Shown here: positions 1 to 5,566 of the stretch, piece after piece | How positions within the stretch are numbered: position 1 is the stretch's first letter | How the letters are laid out: every line of letters starts with the position of its first letter | Assembly: GCA_038240295.1 (NCBI GenBank) | Contig: JBBSDW010000181.1 | Span: 1-5,658 of the forward strand | Source of the DNA: JABDDM01 sp038240295 | GTDB taxonomy: Bacteria > Bacteroidota > Ignavibacteria > Palsa-1295 | Direction: 5' to 3' | Length of the DNA: 5,658 nt | The notes under the pieces: model-generated | The model's database searches: none | Told to the model about the DNA's origin: nothing | What the model saw: the letters and a program-made list of their open reading frames with translations, nothing else | Program-made: the position numbers and the translations under genes

Positions 1-1316
1 AAGAGAAGCATCGCGTGCTCGCGGGAATAGGCAAGCACACGCTCGATCGTTGTTGCACCGATCCCGCGTGCAGGATAATTGATCACTCGAAGAATGCTTT
101 CAGCATCGTTCGGATTGACAAGCAACCTGACATACGCGAGCACGTCCTTAATTTCCTTGCGCTTATAGAAGGCAGTGCCGCCGACGATCACGTAGGGAAT
201 GCCGGCGCGGCGCAGCCCATCTTCGAGTGCACGGCTCTGCGCGTTCGTCCGATAGAGTACGGCGAACTGATTGAGGCTCAGCTTCTCCTTGCGCGTTTCA
301 TCTTCGATCGTGCGAACAACCGCTTGTGCTTCGTCGCGTTCATCGGCGCATTCGACGATGCTGACTGGATCGCCCTCGGCATTTTTTGTAAAGAGCGATT
401 TCGGTATCTGGCTCTTATTGTTCTTGATCAGCTCATCGGCAACGCCAAGAATATTTTGCGTGCTTCGATAATTCTCCTCGAGCCGGAAGACTTGCGCCTT
501 CGGATAATCGGTCTGAAAATCGAGGATGTTCGAAATGTCTGCGCCACGGAATGCATAGATCGACTGCGCATCATCACCGACTACGGTCAGGTTCTGATAT
601 TTCGAAGCCATCATCTTGATGATGGAATACTGTGCGCGGTTCGTATCCTGATACTCATCGACCAGAATGAATTTGAATCGCTCCTGATATTGCAGCAGGA
701 TCTCGGGATGGGATTTGAAGAGTTCGATCGTCTTGAGCAGCAAATCATCGAAATCCATCGCGTTCGAGCGCTTGAGCGCTTTCACGTATTCGGGATAGAT
801 AAGCGCCACCTTCTCGCCGAACATATCGCGAGCAAGCTTTCCATATTCCTCGGGATAGACCAGCGAATTTTTTGCAGAACTGATACGGCTTCGCATCGCA
901 TGCGGACTGAACTGATCTTTCGGAATATTGAGAATTCCCATGATCTGCTTTATCGCCGAGAGTGAATCTTCGCTATCGTAGATCGTAAAGCTTGGTGTGT
1001 GGCCGATCGCTTCTGCGTTGCGTCGAAGCAATCGTGCAAAGACCGAGTGGAAGGTGCCCATCCATAGATCGCGCGCTTGCTCCGGTCCGACGAGCTTCGC
1101 GATGCGTTCTTTCATTTCCTTCGCGGCCTTGTTCGTGAACGTCAGCGCGAGAACTTCCCATGGCTTTACGTTATGCTCCTGCAGCAGGAATGCGATCCGG
1201 TTGGTCAGTACGCGCGTTTTTCCGCTGCCGGCCCCAGCTACGATCATCGTAGGGCCGTTCGCATTTTTTACCGCATCGAGTTGAGCCGGATTAAGGCCAG
1301 CGAGAATATTCGACAT
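1..1316 (-). CDS. pcrA: UvrD/PcrA-type superfamily 1 ATP-dependent DNA helicase, N-terminal 438 residues (3' end outside window)
   Basis: This is a 3'-to-5' DNA helicase of the UvrD/Rep/PcrA family, which unwinds DNA in nucleotide excision repair, mismatch repair and replication restart. Visible motifs in order: Q motif LNPAQ (residues 8-12), Walker A AGAGSGKT (27-34), motif Ia LTFTNKAA (58-65), motif Ib GTFHS (86-90), Walker B VDEYQDT (219-225), motif III GDDAQSIYAFRGA (247-259) and motif IV ENYRST (281-286). A YRTNAQSR segment follows at 355-362. The family is usually 650-750 residues, so about 250-300 residues, including motifs V and VI, lie beyond the left edge. The ATG at 1316 is chosen because the Q motif follows at once and the reading frame upstream soon meets a stop; no clear Shine-Dalgarno is seen. 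The frame is intact with every motif canonical. The family call is very secure; the choice between PcrA and UvrD cannot be made from this part. Confidence 0.96.
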   Translation of the reverse strand, partial: MSNILAGLNPAQLDAVKNANGPTMIVAGAGSGKTRVLTNRIAFLLQEHNVKPWEVLALTFTNKAAKEMKERIAKLVGPEQARDLWMGTFHSVFARLLRRNAEAIGHTPSFTIYDSEDSLSAIKQIMGILNIPKDQFSPHAMRSRISSAKNSLVYPEEYGKLARDMFGEKVALIYPEYVKALKRSNAMDFDDLLLKTIELFKSHPEILLQYQERFKFILVDEYQDTNRAQYSIIKMMASKYQNLTVVGDDAQSIYAFRGADISNILDFQTDYPKAQVFRLEENYRSTQNILGVADELIKNNKSQIPKSLFTKNAEGDPVSIVECADERDEAQAVVRTIEDETRKEKLSLNQFAVLYRTNAQSRALEDGLRRAGIPYVIVGGTAFYKRKEIKDVLAYVRLLVNPNDAESILRVINYPARGIGATTIERVLAYSREHAMLL

Positions 1317-1344
1317 TGTATGTCTGAGAAACAGAAAATGTGGG

Positions 1345-1366
1345 CATGCTCATAGGAGCGAGCATG
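1345..1366. other. short hairpin in the lptC-helicase gap
   Basis: A perfect 7-bp inverted repeat (CATGCTC at 1345-1351, GAGCATG at 1360-1366) with an 8-nt loop lies in the 146-bp gap (1317-1462) between lptC and the helicase gene. On the minus strand it follows lptC, so it could weaken transcription before the helicase. No run of T directly follows it in that direction, so it is not a classical intrinsic terminator. A second use, such as an operator, cannot be excluded. Apart from this I see nothing in the gap. Confidence 0.35.
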
Positions 1367-1462
1367 TGCAAAAAACAACGTTCTCGCCGAACACGCATGT
1401 GATGATCGTGCTCAAGCGGGGTGCGAAAATACTTCTTTATCTGCGCGCCGAATTGAAATGCA

Positions 1463-2164
1463 TCAGCGCGCCTGATTCGAGTCTGGTTTGCTCTTCACTG
1501 GCCTTACGGAATCACTTTTAGGCGTCGGCTGAAATAGCGGACTATTGGGCGAACCGAAATTTGTTTGTGGAAGCGATGGCTGCGGCGCATTGGTAGCGTT
1601 CGAAGATGTCGTTGCCGAGCCAGTTCCGAGCGCATCCTTCGGCGCCGTGATGATCGGATGGAGGATCCGATAGTGCGAAAGATTCTGATCCGATTCGAAA
1701 CCGATGCCGGTAGTGATGCGGCCATTTGCTTCCGCGATCCTCACCGCTGCTTCCGAGTGGAGTGTTTGCGCCTGATTATTCCATTCGAGCGAATCGGTAT
1801 CGACGATCGTCCCCGAATCGCTTACGATATGAACGTGCTCATAGGCCGTCATATTTTTATTTGCGTCGTTGATCTTCGCCGACTTCGAAAACATTTGGCT
1901 CGAATGAAATCCTTTCTGATCGTAGAAATCGACATGCACGTTCGAATCAAGAAGTGTGAGCCGCTGCGCATCGTAGGTGCGAATGCGTCCGGCGTGCAGC
2001 ACGGCGCGCGGCCTGCCTTCCGTCGTAAAACGCATCGAGGTGTTGAAGCTCACTTGCGAAGGGATGTCCTTGGTGACTTCGGTCACACCAGGCTGCACCT
2101 TATCTTCTTGCGCGCATGAGAGCAAAAGCATTAGTAACGGCAGCAGAAAATATTCTTTGCGCAT
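1463..2164 (-). CDS. lptC: LptC-like LPS export lipoprotein
   Basis: Probable LptC, the component of the Lpt machine that passes lipopolysaccharide from the inner-membrane LptB2FG transporter towards LptA. The 233-residue product starts with a charged MRKEY and a leucine-rich core, then a lipobox LLSC with Cys17, so it should be a lipoprotein rather than an anchored membrane protein as in E. coli. Residues about 38-170 look like the LptC/YrbK beta fold: alternating strands with SFNTSMRFTTEG, LLDSNVHVDFYD and GTIVDTDSLEWN, the last being typical of LptC/OstA-like domains. Residues 181-233 form a Ser/Asn/Pro/Gln-rich, probably disordered tail. The ATG at 2164 overlaps the kdsD stop by one base (TGATG), which favours translational coupling; a TTG three bases upstream is an alternative. 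The position directly after kdsD is the usual Kdo/LPS-transport arrangement. No lptA follows here. Confidence 0.82.
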   Translation of the reverse strand: MRKEYFLLPLLMLLLSCAQEDKVQPGVTEVTKDIPSQVSFNTSMRFTTEGRPRAVLHAGRIRTYDAQRLTLLDSNVHVDFYDQKGFHSSQMFSKSAKINDANKNMTAYEHVHIVSDSGTIVDTDSLEWNNQAQTLHSEAAVRIAEANGRITTGIGFESDQNLSHYRILHPIITAPKDALGTGSATTSSNATNAPQPSLPQTNFGSPNSPLFQPTPKSDSVRPVKSKPDSNQAR

Positions 2165-3156
2165 CAACTTATTCCGGCGCGGACGATCTCGTGCAGATGG
2201 ATGATGCCTTCGAGATGATTTGCAGGATCAAGAACGACAAGGTGCATTACTTTCGGATCCGATTCCATCGTGTGAAGGGCATCGATGGCCAGCACATCTT
2301 TTTCAACAGAGCGTGGATGTTTCGTCATCACATCTTTTGCCGCAACCACTGATGTGTTCAACTCTGGATGCGACTGGATATATCTTCGGAGATCTCCGTC
2401 TGTGATAATACCGACAAGCTCACCGCTATCGTTAAGGACACACGCAGCGCCCAGCCGCTTGCGGGACATCTCCATCATGGTCGATGCCAAGTCCGAATCC
2501 TCGCGGACGATAGGCAGGTCTTCGCCTTGAACCATCAGATCGCGAACGTGCAGCGTGAGCCGGCGTCCAAGCGCTCCGGCAGGATGGAGGCGGGCAAAAT
2601 CGTGCGCGGTGAAATCGCGTGCATTCAGTAGCGCCATTGCGAGTGCGTCGCCCATTACGAGCGAAGCTGTCGTTGAAGCCGTCGGAGCAAGATCGAGCGG
2701 ACATGCTTCTTCGCTGATCGCGATCACGAGGACAGCGCCTTCCGATTTCTTTGCAGCTTTCGCGAGCTTCGAATTCGCATCGGCTGTGATGGCTATGATC
2801 GGAACATTGTGCCGCTGCAATGCTGGAAGAACGAGTTCTTCCGATTCACCACTTCTCGAAAGCATGATCACCACATCTTGCGGCATGAGCATCCCCATAT
2901 CGCCATGCGCAGCTTCGGCCGCATGAAGGAAAATTGCGGGAGTGCCGGTCGAGGCAAGCGTCGAAGCGATTTTACGTGCGATGTGACCGGACTTTCCCAT
3001 GCCGCTAACGATCACACGTCCACTGCATTCGAGCAAAATATCGCATGCATGCGCGAACGCCTGGACATCCAGCGCGGCGAACGTATTCTGTATCGCGGTT
3101 TGCTCGATCTCGAACGTGCGTCGTGCGATGTCGATGTAATTTTTTGCTTCAGCCAT
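2164..3156 (-). CDS. kdsD: D-arabinose 5-phosphate isomerase (KdsD/KpsF/GutQ family)
   Basis: Interconverts ribulose 5-phosphate and arabinose 5-phosphate in the cytoplasm, the first committed step of Kdo synthesis for LPS. The 330 residues match the family length and order: an SIS sugar-isomerase domain (about 40-175), then two CBS domains (about 208-263 and 272-325). Hallmarks are GMGKSGHIARK (52-62), STGTPAIFLHAAEAAHGD (69-86), SRSGESEE (100-107), EEACPLDLAPTASTT (149-163) and HPAGALGRRL (191-200). Lys55, Glu107, Glu150 and His191 line up with the four catalytic residues described for E. coli KdsD (K59, E111, E152, H193), by my own alignment. The CBS part carries GIITDGDLRR. The ATG at 3156 overlaps the end of the upstream gene by 8 bp, with GGA a few bases before it; a TTG at 3165 is a less likely start. 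KdsA three genes up the same unit supports the Kdo role over the GutQ paralogue. Confidence 0.95.
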   Translation of the reverse strand: MAEAKNYIDIARRTFEIEQTAIQNTFAALDVQAFAHACDILLECSGRVIVSGMGKSGHIARKIASTLASTGTPAIFLHAAEAAHGDMGMLMPQDVVIMLSRSGESEELVLPALQRHNVPIIAITADANSKLAKAAKKSEGAVLVIAISEEACPLDLAPTASTTASLVMGDALAMALLNARDFTAHDFARLHPAGALGRRLTLHVRDLMVQGEDLPIVREDSDLASTMMEMSRKRLGAACVLNDSGELVGIITDGDLRRYIQSHPELNTSVVAAKDVMTKHPRSVEKDVLAIDALHTMESDPKVMHLVVLDPANHLEGIIHLHEIVRAGIS

Positions 3157-3901
3157 TTTTTCCAACGAACCTTTGCTTTAGCCGATCGAGAAATCCCAAT
3201 GGTGCTGCTTGTTCGATCGCGATCATCGACGCATCGAATTTTCGGTTTTCGGCATTGTAATGCAAAAGTGCGGTTCGTAACATTTCATCGGTCAGAGTCG
3301 GTACTTCGGCGAAAAAAGCTCGCGCATTAAGCGGGGCCTTCTTATCCTTCGGCGGATGAGAACGCAACAGGTATTCATAGAATCCCGTCACGGGGATCAG
3401 CTGATTGAATCCCGATGCCGAATGATGGAGCCAAAGCATTCTTCTCGTTGGATCGATGGCAAAAACGTATCGGACTTGATGGGAGGAATCTGAAAGGTTA
3501 ATCTCGCGAACGGCGGCTTGCTTTTTTGGCGACCAATCGGCAATAGACCAAACATTCGCAATCCTTACATTCGCCAGAGACTCCATCGATGCGTCGCTCG
3601 AAAATTGCACTTCCATCTGATCGTCCTGCGGTTCGTTGATCGTGACCGTAACTTCGAGCTGACTGCCTTCGAGCAACACAACGATCTCGCCAAAGCTCAC
3701 GACGGGAGTCATACCTGCAGTAAGATCGATTGACGCCTGGACTTTTGCGAGTATGAGATCACCCGCACCCCAGCGCCCTTCGCCGATCACTATCGAGGTC
3801 AAAGCAAATTCGCGATAAGCTGCGTAACCAAGTTTTGCCTCAGGCAAAAGCCGGTCGACGACAGCAGCTTCAAACAAGGAGAGCGGGCGAGGAAAAGCCA
3901 T
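3149..3901 (-). CDS. unrecognised 250-residue protein within the Kdo operon
   Basis: I do not recognise a family for this protein. It has no signal peptide or membrane segment, so it is probably cytoplasmic. It begins MAFPRPLSLFEAAVVDRLLP, a helical start; residues about 58-120 alternate hydrophobic and polar residues as in a beta sheet (for example VVSFGEIVVLLEGSQLEVTV). Tryptophans occur in the middle (NVWSIADWSP and RRMLWLHHS), and a charged helical C terminus ends RFVGKNG. The ATG at 3901 is the first in frame after a stop and lies 6 bp after the kdsA stop; its last 8 bases overlap kdsD. This tight packing between two Kdo-synthesis genes shows it is a real, co-expressed gene and suggests, without proof, a role linked to Kdo, LPS or envelope assembly. 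No Shine-Dalgarno is visible before it; the repeat hairpins at 3914-3970 lie immediately upstream and may affect its expression. Confidence 0.85.
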   Translation of the reverse strand: MAFPRPLSLFEAAVVDRLLPEAKLGYAAYREFALTSIVIGEGRWGAGDLILAKVQASIDLTAGMTPVVSFGEIVVLLEGSQLEVTVTINEPQDDQMEVQFSSDASMESLANVRIANVWSIADWSPKKQAAVREINLSDSSHQVRYVFAIDPTRRMLWLHHSASGFNQLIPVTGFYEYLLRSHPPKDKKAPLNARAFFAEVPTLTDEMLRTALLHYNAENRKFDASMIAIEQAAPLGFLDRLKQRFVGKNG

Positions 3902-3907
3902 AGTAGA

Positions 3908-4810
3908 TTAAAAGCCCGCTCCTTTCGAAGGAGGGGCGATATTAAAGCCCCCTCCTTTTGAAGGAGGGGGTTGGGGGGTGGTTCCCCGTCCCCGCTGCAC
4001 CGCATGGCGGATCGCGAGTGCTTCTTCAAGCACAGCTTCCAATTCATGAAGCGGCAGCTGCGAATCCTTATCACTCATTGCCCTCGCCGGGTCGGGATGC
4101 GTCTCGATAAAAAGCCCATCGGCCCCAGCCGCCATCGCCGCACGAAGCAATGGCCGCAAAAATCTCCTATCACCGCTCGACTTCCCATTCTGACTCGGAC
4201 GTTGGATCGAGTGCGTTGCATCATAGATCACCGGCGACCCAAACCCCCGCATGATCTCGATCGACCGAAAATCGACGACAAGATCGCCATACCCGAAAAA
4301 CGTACCCCGCTCGGTAAGCAGCACATTCTCGTTACCGGACGCGATCACTTTCTCCCGCGCGAATTTCATATCCTCGGCCGACATGAATTGGCCTTTCTTT
4401 ATATTAACGATCTTTCCCGTCATTGCCGCTGCTTCGAGCAACGAAGATTGCCGAGCGAGAAATGCCGGTATCTGCAATACATCAGCGACCTTCGCGGCAA
4501 CGGCAGCTTCAGCAGGCTCGTGAATATCGGTAACGACCGGTAGATCGAACGTTTGCTTGATCTTCGACAGCAGTTCGAGCGCGGCATCATCACCGATCCC
4601 GGTAAAACTTTGCGAAGAAGTTCGATTCGCTTTACGGTAAGATGACTTAAAGATAAAGTCGATCGGAAGCTTTGCCGCGATCCCAACGAGCACGTTCGCG
4701 ACCTCCTCAAGCAGCTCCTCAGATTCGACCAGACACGGCCCCGCCAGCACAGTCAATCGCGCAGCACCCCCAACCTCAACAAGTCTCCCTCTCGGCGTAG
4801 TCAATTTCAT
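3908..4810 (-). CDS. kdsA: 3-deoxy-D-manno-octulosonate 8-phosphate synthase, metal-dependent class, with repeat-derived C-terminal tail
   Basis: Condenses arabinose 5-phosphate with phosphoenolpyruvate to give Kdo-8-phosphate, the step after KdsD in LPS inner-core synthesis. Family signatures: AGPCLVES (23-30), FKSSYRKANRTS near 57, VTDIHEPAEAA, IPAFLARQSSLL, KKGQFMSAEDM, LTERGTFFGYGDLVVDFRS and DATHSIQRP. Cys26, His200, Glu236 and Asp247 match the metal ligands of the Aquifex enzyme (C11, H185, E222, D233), so this is the metal-dependent class rather than the E. coli type with Asn. Family homology ends near residue 274. Residues 275-300 (starting RGTTPQPPPSKGGG) are encoded by palindromic repeats and look foreign. 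I chose the ATG at 4810 (300 residues). A longer frame reaching 4930 adds 40 residues that run through the promoter and an inverted repeat and does not resemble KdsA. Confidence 0.96.
   Translation of the reverse strand: MKLTTPRGRLVEVGGAARLTVLAGPCLVESEELLEEVANVLVGIAAKLPIDFIFKSSYRKANRTSSQSFTGIGDDAALELLSKIKQTFDLPVVTDIHEPAEAAVAAKVADVLQIPAFLARQSSLLEAAAMTGKIVNIKKGQFMSAEDMKFAREKVIASGNENVLLTERGTFFGYGDLVVDFRSIEIMRGFGSPVIYDATHSIQRPSQNGKSSGDRRFLRPLLRAAMAAGADGLFIETHPDPARAMSDKDSQLPLHELEAVLEEALAIRHAVQRGRGTTPQPPPSKGGGFNIAPPSKGAGF
3914..3970. repeat. two tandem palindromic repeat units at the kdsA 3' end
   Basis: Two related hairpins lie head to tail. Unit 1 pairs 3914-3924 with 3928-3937 (10 bp, one bulged G, loop TCG). 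Unit 2 pairs CCCCCTCCTT (3948-3957) with AAGGAGGGGG (3961-3970), a perfect 10-bp stem with loop TTG. Each unit is preceded on the plus strand by an A-rich ATTAAA or TTAAAA, so on the minus strand each stem is followed by CTTTAAT or CTTTTAAT. That gives both units a terminator-like look for transcripts leaving kdsA, although the T runs are short. Similar CCTCCTT/AAGGAGG palindromes are, from memory, common dispersed repeats in many bacterial genomes. Here they are read in frame as the last part of KdsA, and the kdsA stop codon itself lies within the A/T-rich flank. Confidence 0.85.
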
Positions 4811-4815
4811 ACCTG

Positions 4816-4846
4816 CAAAACTACCAGAGAAACAGAACCAAGCAAC
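4816..4846 (-). promoter_or_regulatory. candidate Bacteroidota-type promoter for the kdsA operon
   Basis: Read on the minus strand, TAGTTTTG (4823-4816) fits the Bacteroidota -7 consensus TAnnTTTG exactly. A GTTG (4846-4843) lies 19 bases upstream, close to the TTTG -33 element at the expected distance. Only five bases separate the -7 box from the kdsA ATG at 4810, so initiation would fall at or next to the start codon and give a leaderless or nearly leaderless mRNA. This fits the lack of a convincing Shine-Dalgarno. Short motifs can arise by chance, so this is a prediction. Confidence 0.42.
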
Positions 4847-4864
4847 GCATCTTAGTAAATCCCC

Positions 4865-5015
4865 GCGTGGGACGGTCGTCCCGACCGTGTGGTGGGGCAA
4901 GTGGAATGCAAATCCAATTGCATCAAACACCTCAGGCGGAATCGATCAAAGATTCATCCCACTTCGAGAAAAATTGTACTCACCCCACCAGACGGACGGG
5001 ACGTCCGTCCCACGC
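4865..5015. repeat. 33-bp inverted repeat pair enclosing 85 bp (MITE-like or REP-pair-like)
   Basis: The left copy is 4865-4897 and the right copy, inverted, is 4983-5015; they match at 30 of 33 positions. Each copy contains its own small hairpin: ACGGTCG/CGACCGT around loop TCC on the left (4872-4888), and the same shape with ACGGACG/CGTCCGT in the right copy. Two of the three differences fall at paired positions and preserve pairing. The inner 85 bp (4898-4982) have no coding sense that I can see. No transposase is encoded and I find no convincing target-site duplication, so the element could be a non-autonomous transposable element or a REP-type bipartite element. It separates the kdsA promoter from the T9SS fragment. 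Confidence 0.8.
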
Positions 5016-5135
5016 TCAATCGGGGTTGAAGGGAAGGATGGCGTCGATTTGTCGGGAGTAGCGGCCGGGAATTATGTTTTGCGAGTCAGCGACGCGAAGA
5101 GTGTAGTGAGCCGAATGGTGGTGATCGAACGGTGA
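5016..5135 (+). pseudogene. orphan C-terminal fragment of a T9SS type A sorting domain
   Basis: The last 39 codons before the TGA at 5133-5135 read like the end of a type IX secretion C-terminal domain: VDLSGVAAGNYVLRVSD, then a hydrophobic strand closing VSRMVVIER. The pattern 'L.GL..G.Y.LRV..........VV.R' is the usual ending of Bacteroidota secreted proteins recognised by the Por machinery at the outer membrane. The frame continues leftwards to 4887, but that part is made of the inverted-repeat element and has no protein-like homology. No start codon, signal peptide or cargo domain remains, and the kdsA promoter occupies the sequence further left. I therefore read it as a 5'-truncated remnant, probably cut by repeat-mediated rearrangement. 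The start given is the first codon after the repeat; the true edge of homology may be a few codons later. Confidence 0.7.
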
Positions 5136-5165
5136 GGTTTTCGTGGTGTTCGCGGGAACGAAACC
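5136..5165 (+). terminator. weak hairpin just after the T9SS fragment
   Basis: GGTTT-CGT (5136-5144, one bulged T) pairs with ACGAAACC (5158-5165) immediately after the stop codon of the sorting-domain fragment. Its position suits a terminator inherited from the original gene. There is no T run after it, only an A/T-rich stretch, so termination strength is doubtful. Confidence 0.3.
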
Positions 5166-5205
5166 GACTATAAATATGTCTTATATGCTCCGACCGCAAC
5201 AAAGC

Positions 5206-5276
5206 ATCTCGTTCCAACGCCGCAGCGCGGCCGTCCATACATAACCCCACGCGGAAGCGTGGGGTTGGAGCGAGAT
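5206..5276. repeat. cloverleaf-like inverted repeat with perfect 10-bp hairpin
   Basis: An outer stem pairs 5206-5218 with 5264-5276 (13 pairs, one of them G-T). Inside lie GCCGC/GCGGC around AGC (5219-5231) and AACCCCACGC (5243-5252) with GCGTGGGGTT (5257-5266) around a GGAA tetraloop, a perfect 10-bp stem. The innermost stem and the outer stem share three bases (5264-5266), so they compete or trim each other. The whole resembles a REP-type or MITE-type palindromic element. Neither strand has a T run after it that would suggest a terminator. Confidence 0.75.
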
Positions 5277-5305
5277 TTTACGAACCCAACGCCGCAGCGC
5301 TGCCG
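5214..5305. repeat. 20-bp direct repeat, two copies
   Basis: CCAACGCCGCAGCGC followed by a GCCG one base later occurs at 5214-5233 and again at 5286-5305, with 19 of 20 positions identical and a 72-bp period. The first copy forms part of the cloverleaf-like structure; the second lies just outside its right arm, suggesting a partial neighbouring copy of the same repeat family. Confidence 0.8.
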
Positions 5306-5322
5306 AGCATCCCAGCCACGAT

Positions 5323-5414
5323 ATTCCATGAGATTCTTCATTTCGCTTCGCTACTTTCAGGATGACATTTTGGACTGTTCTGGAAGCGAGATTGGCGACG
5401 AATTGTGAATAAAG
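5323..5414. repeat. 92-bp direct repeat, copy 1
   Basis: This segment, beginning ATTCCATGAGATT, recurs 244 bp downstream with a single difference (T at 5335, C at 5579). It contains a TTCATTTCGCTTCGCTAC core followed by TTCAGGATGAC. I recall similar 'cttcgcttcgct...aggatgac' strings as dispersed intergenic repeats in several bacterial genomes, but cannot confirm that here. The left edge is sharp: bases before position 5323 do not match those before copy 2. Confidence 0.93.
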
Positions 5415-5483
5415 TTTGCTTACACGCGAGCTAAGTGGTTTGTTTTCAACAGCCGATATGGTCGGGTTTGACCAGAACCCCGT

Positions 5484-5511
5484 CATACTTCATAATTCAA
5501 ACTTCAAACTT
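5484..5511. repeat. four-unit heptamer tandem array inside 9-bp inverted arms
   Basis: Four adjacent heptamers read CATACTT, CATAATT, CAAACTT, CAAACTT. They resemble the short tandemly repeated repetitive (STRR) heptamers described in cyanobacteria. The array is enclosed by ATGGTCGGG at 5458-5466 and its inverted complement CCCGACCAT at 5513-5521, so the two may form one mobile or structural unit. No gene is involved. Confidence 0.7.
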
Positions 5512-5566
5512 GCCCGACCATGGGGATGAGGGGAGCCCAAGTACACTGTTGGGTTTGACCCCGTGC

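Noticed and set aside
15..965. 316-codon plus-strand open frame
   Set aside because: It lies wholly antisense to the helicase, whose canonical motifs are all on the minus strand. The plus-strand translation has no recognisable motif and is a shadow frame.
1402..1521. 39-codon plus-strand frame beginning MIVLKRGAKILLYLRA
   Set aside because: It looks briefly like a protein start but runs antisense into the end of lptC, is very short, and has no promoter or recognisable domain.
1565..2119. 184-codon plus-strand open frame
   Set aside because: Antisense to lptC, arginine-rich, with no family features; lptC has a lipobox and operon spacing.
3971..4543. 190-codon plus-strand open frame
   Set aside because: Antisense to kdsA, one of the most conserved enzymes in the window, and without protein-like motifs of its own.
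4811..4930. Longer KdsA with 40 extra N-terminal residues
   Set aside because: The added codons run through the predicted promoter and the left arm of the inverted repeat, and do not resemble KdsA N termini.
4850..5030. Target-site duplication around the inverted repeat pair
   Set aside because: Only AATC is shared (4858-4861 and 5018-5021), not adjacent to the arm ends at equal distance; too short to count as evidence of transposition.
5181..5486. 101-codon minus-strand frame as a possible small gene
   Set aside because: It is composed of the 92-bp repeat, the cloverleaf palindrome and the 20-bp direct repeat, which explains the repeated AALRRW peptide. It is a translation of repeats, not a gene.
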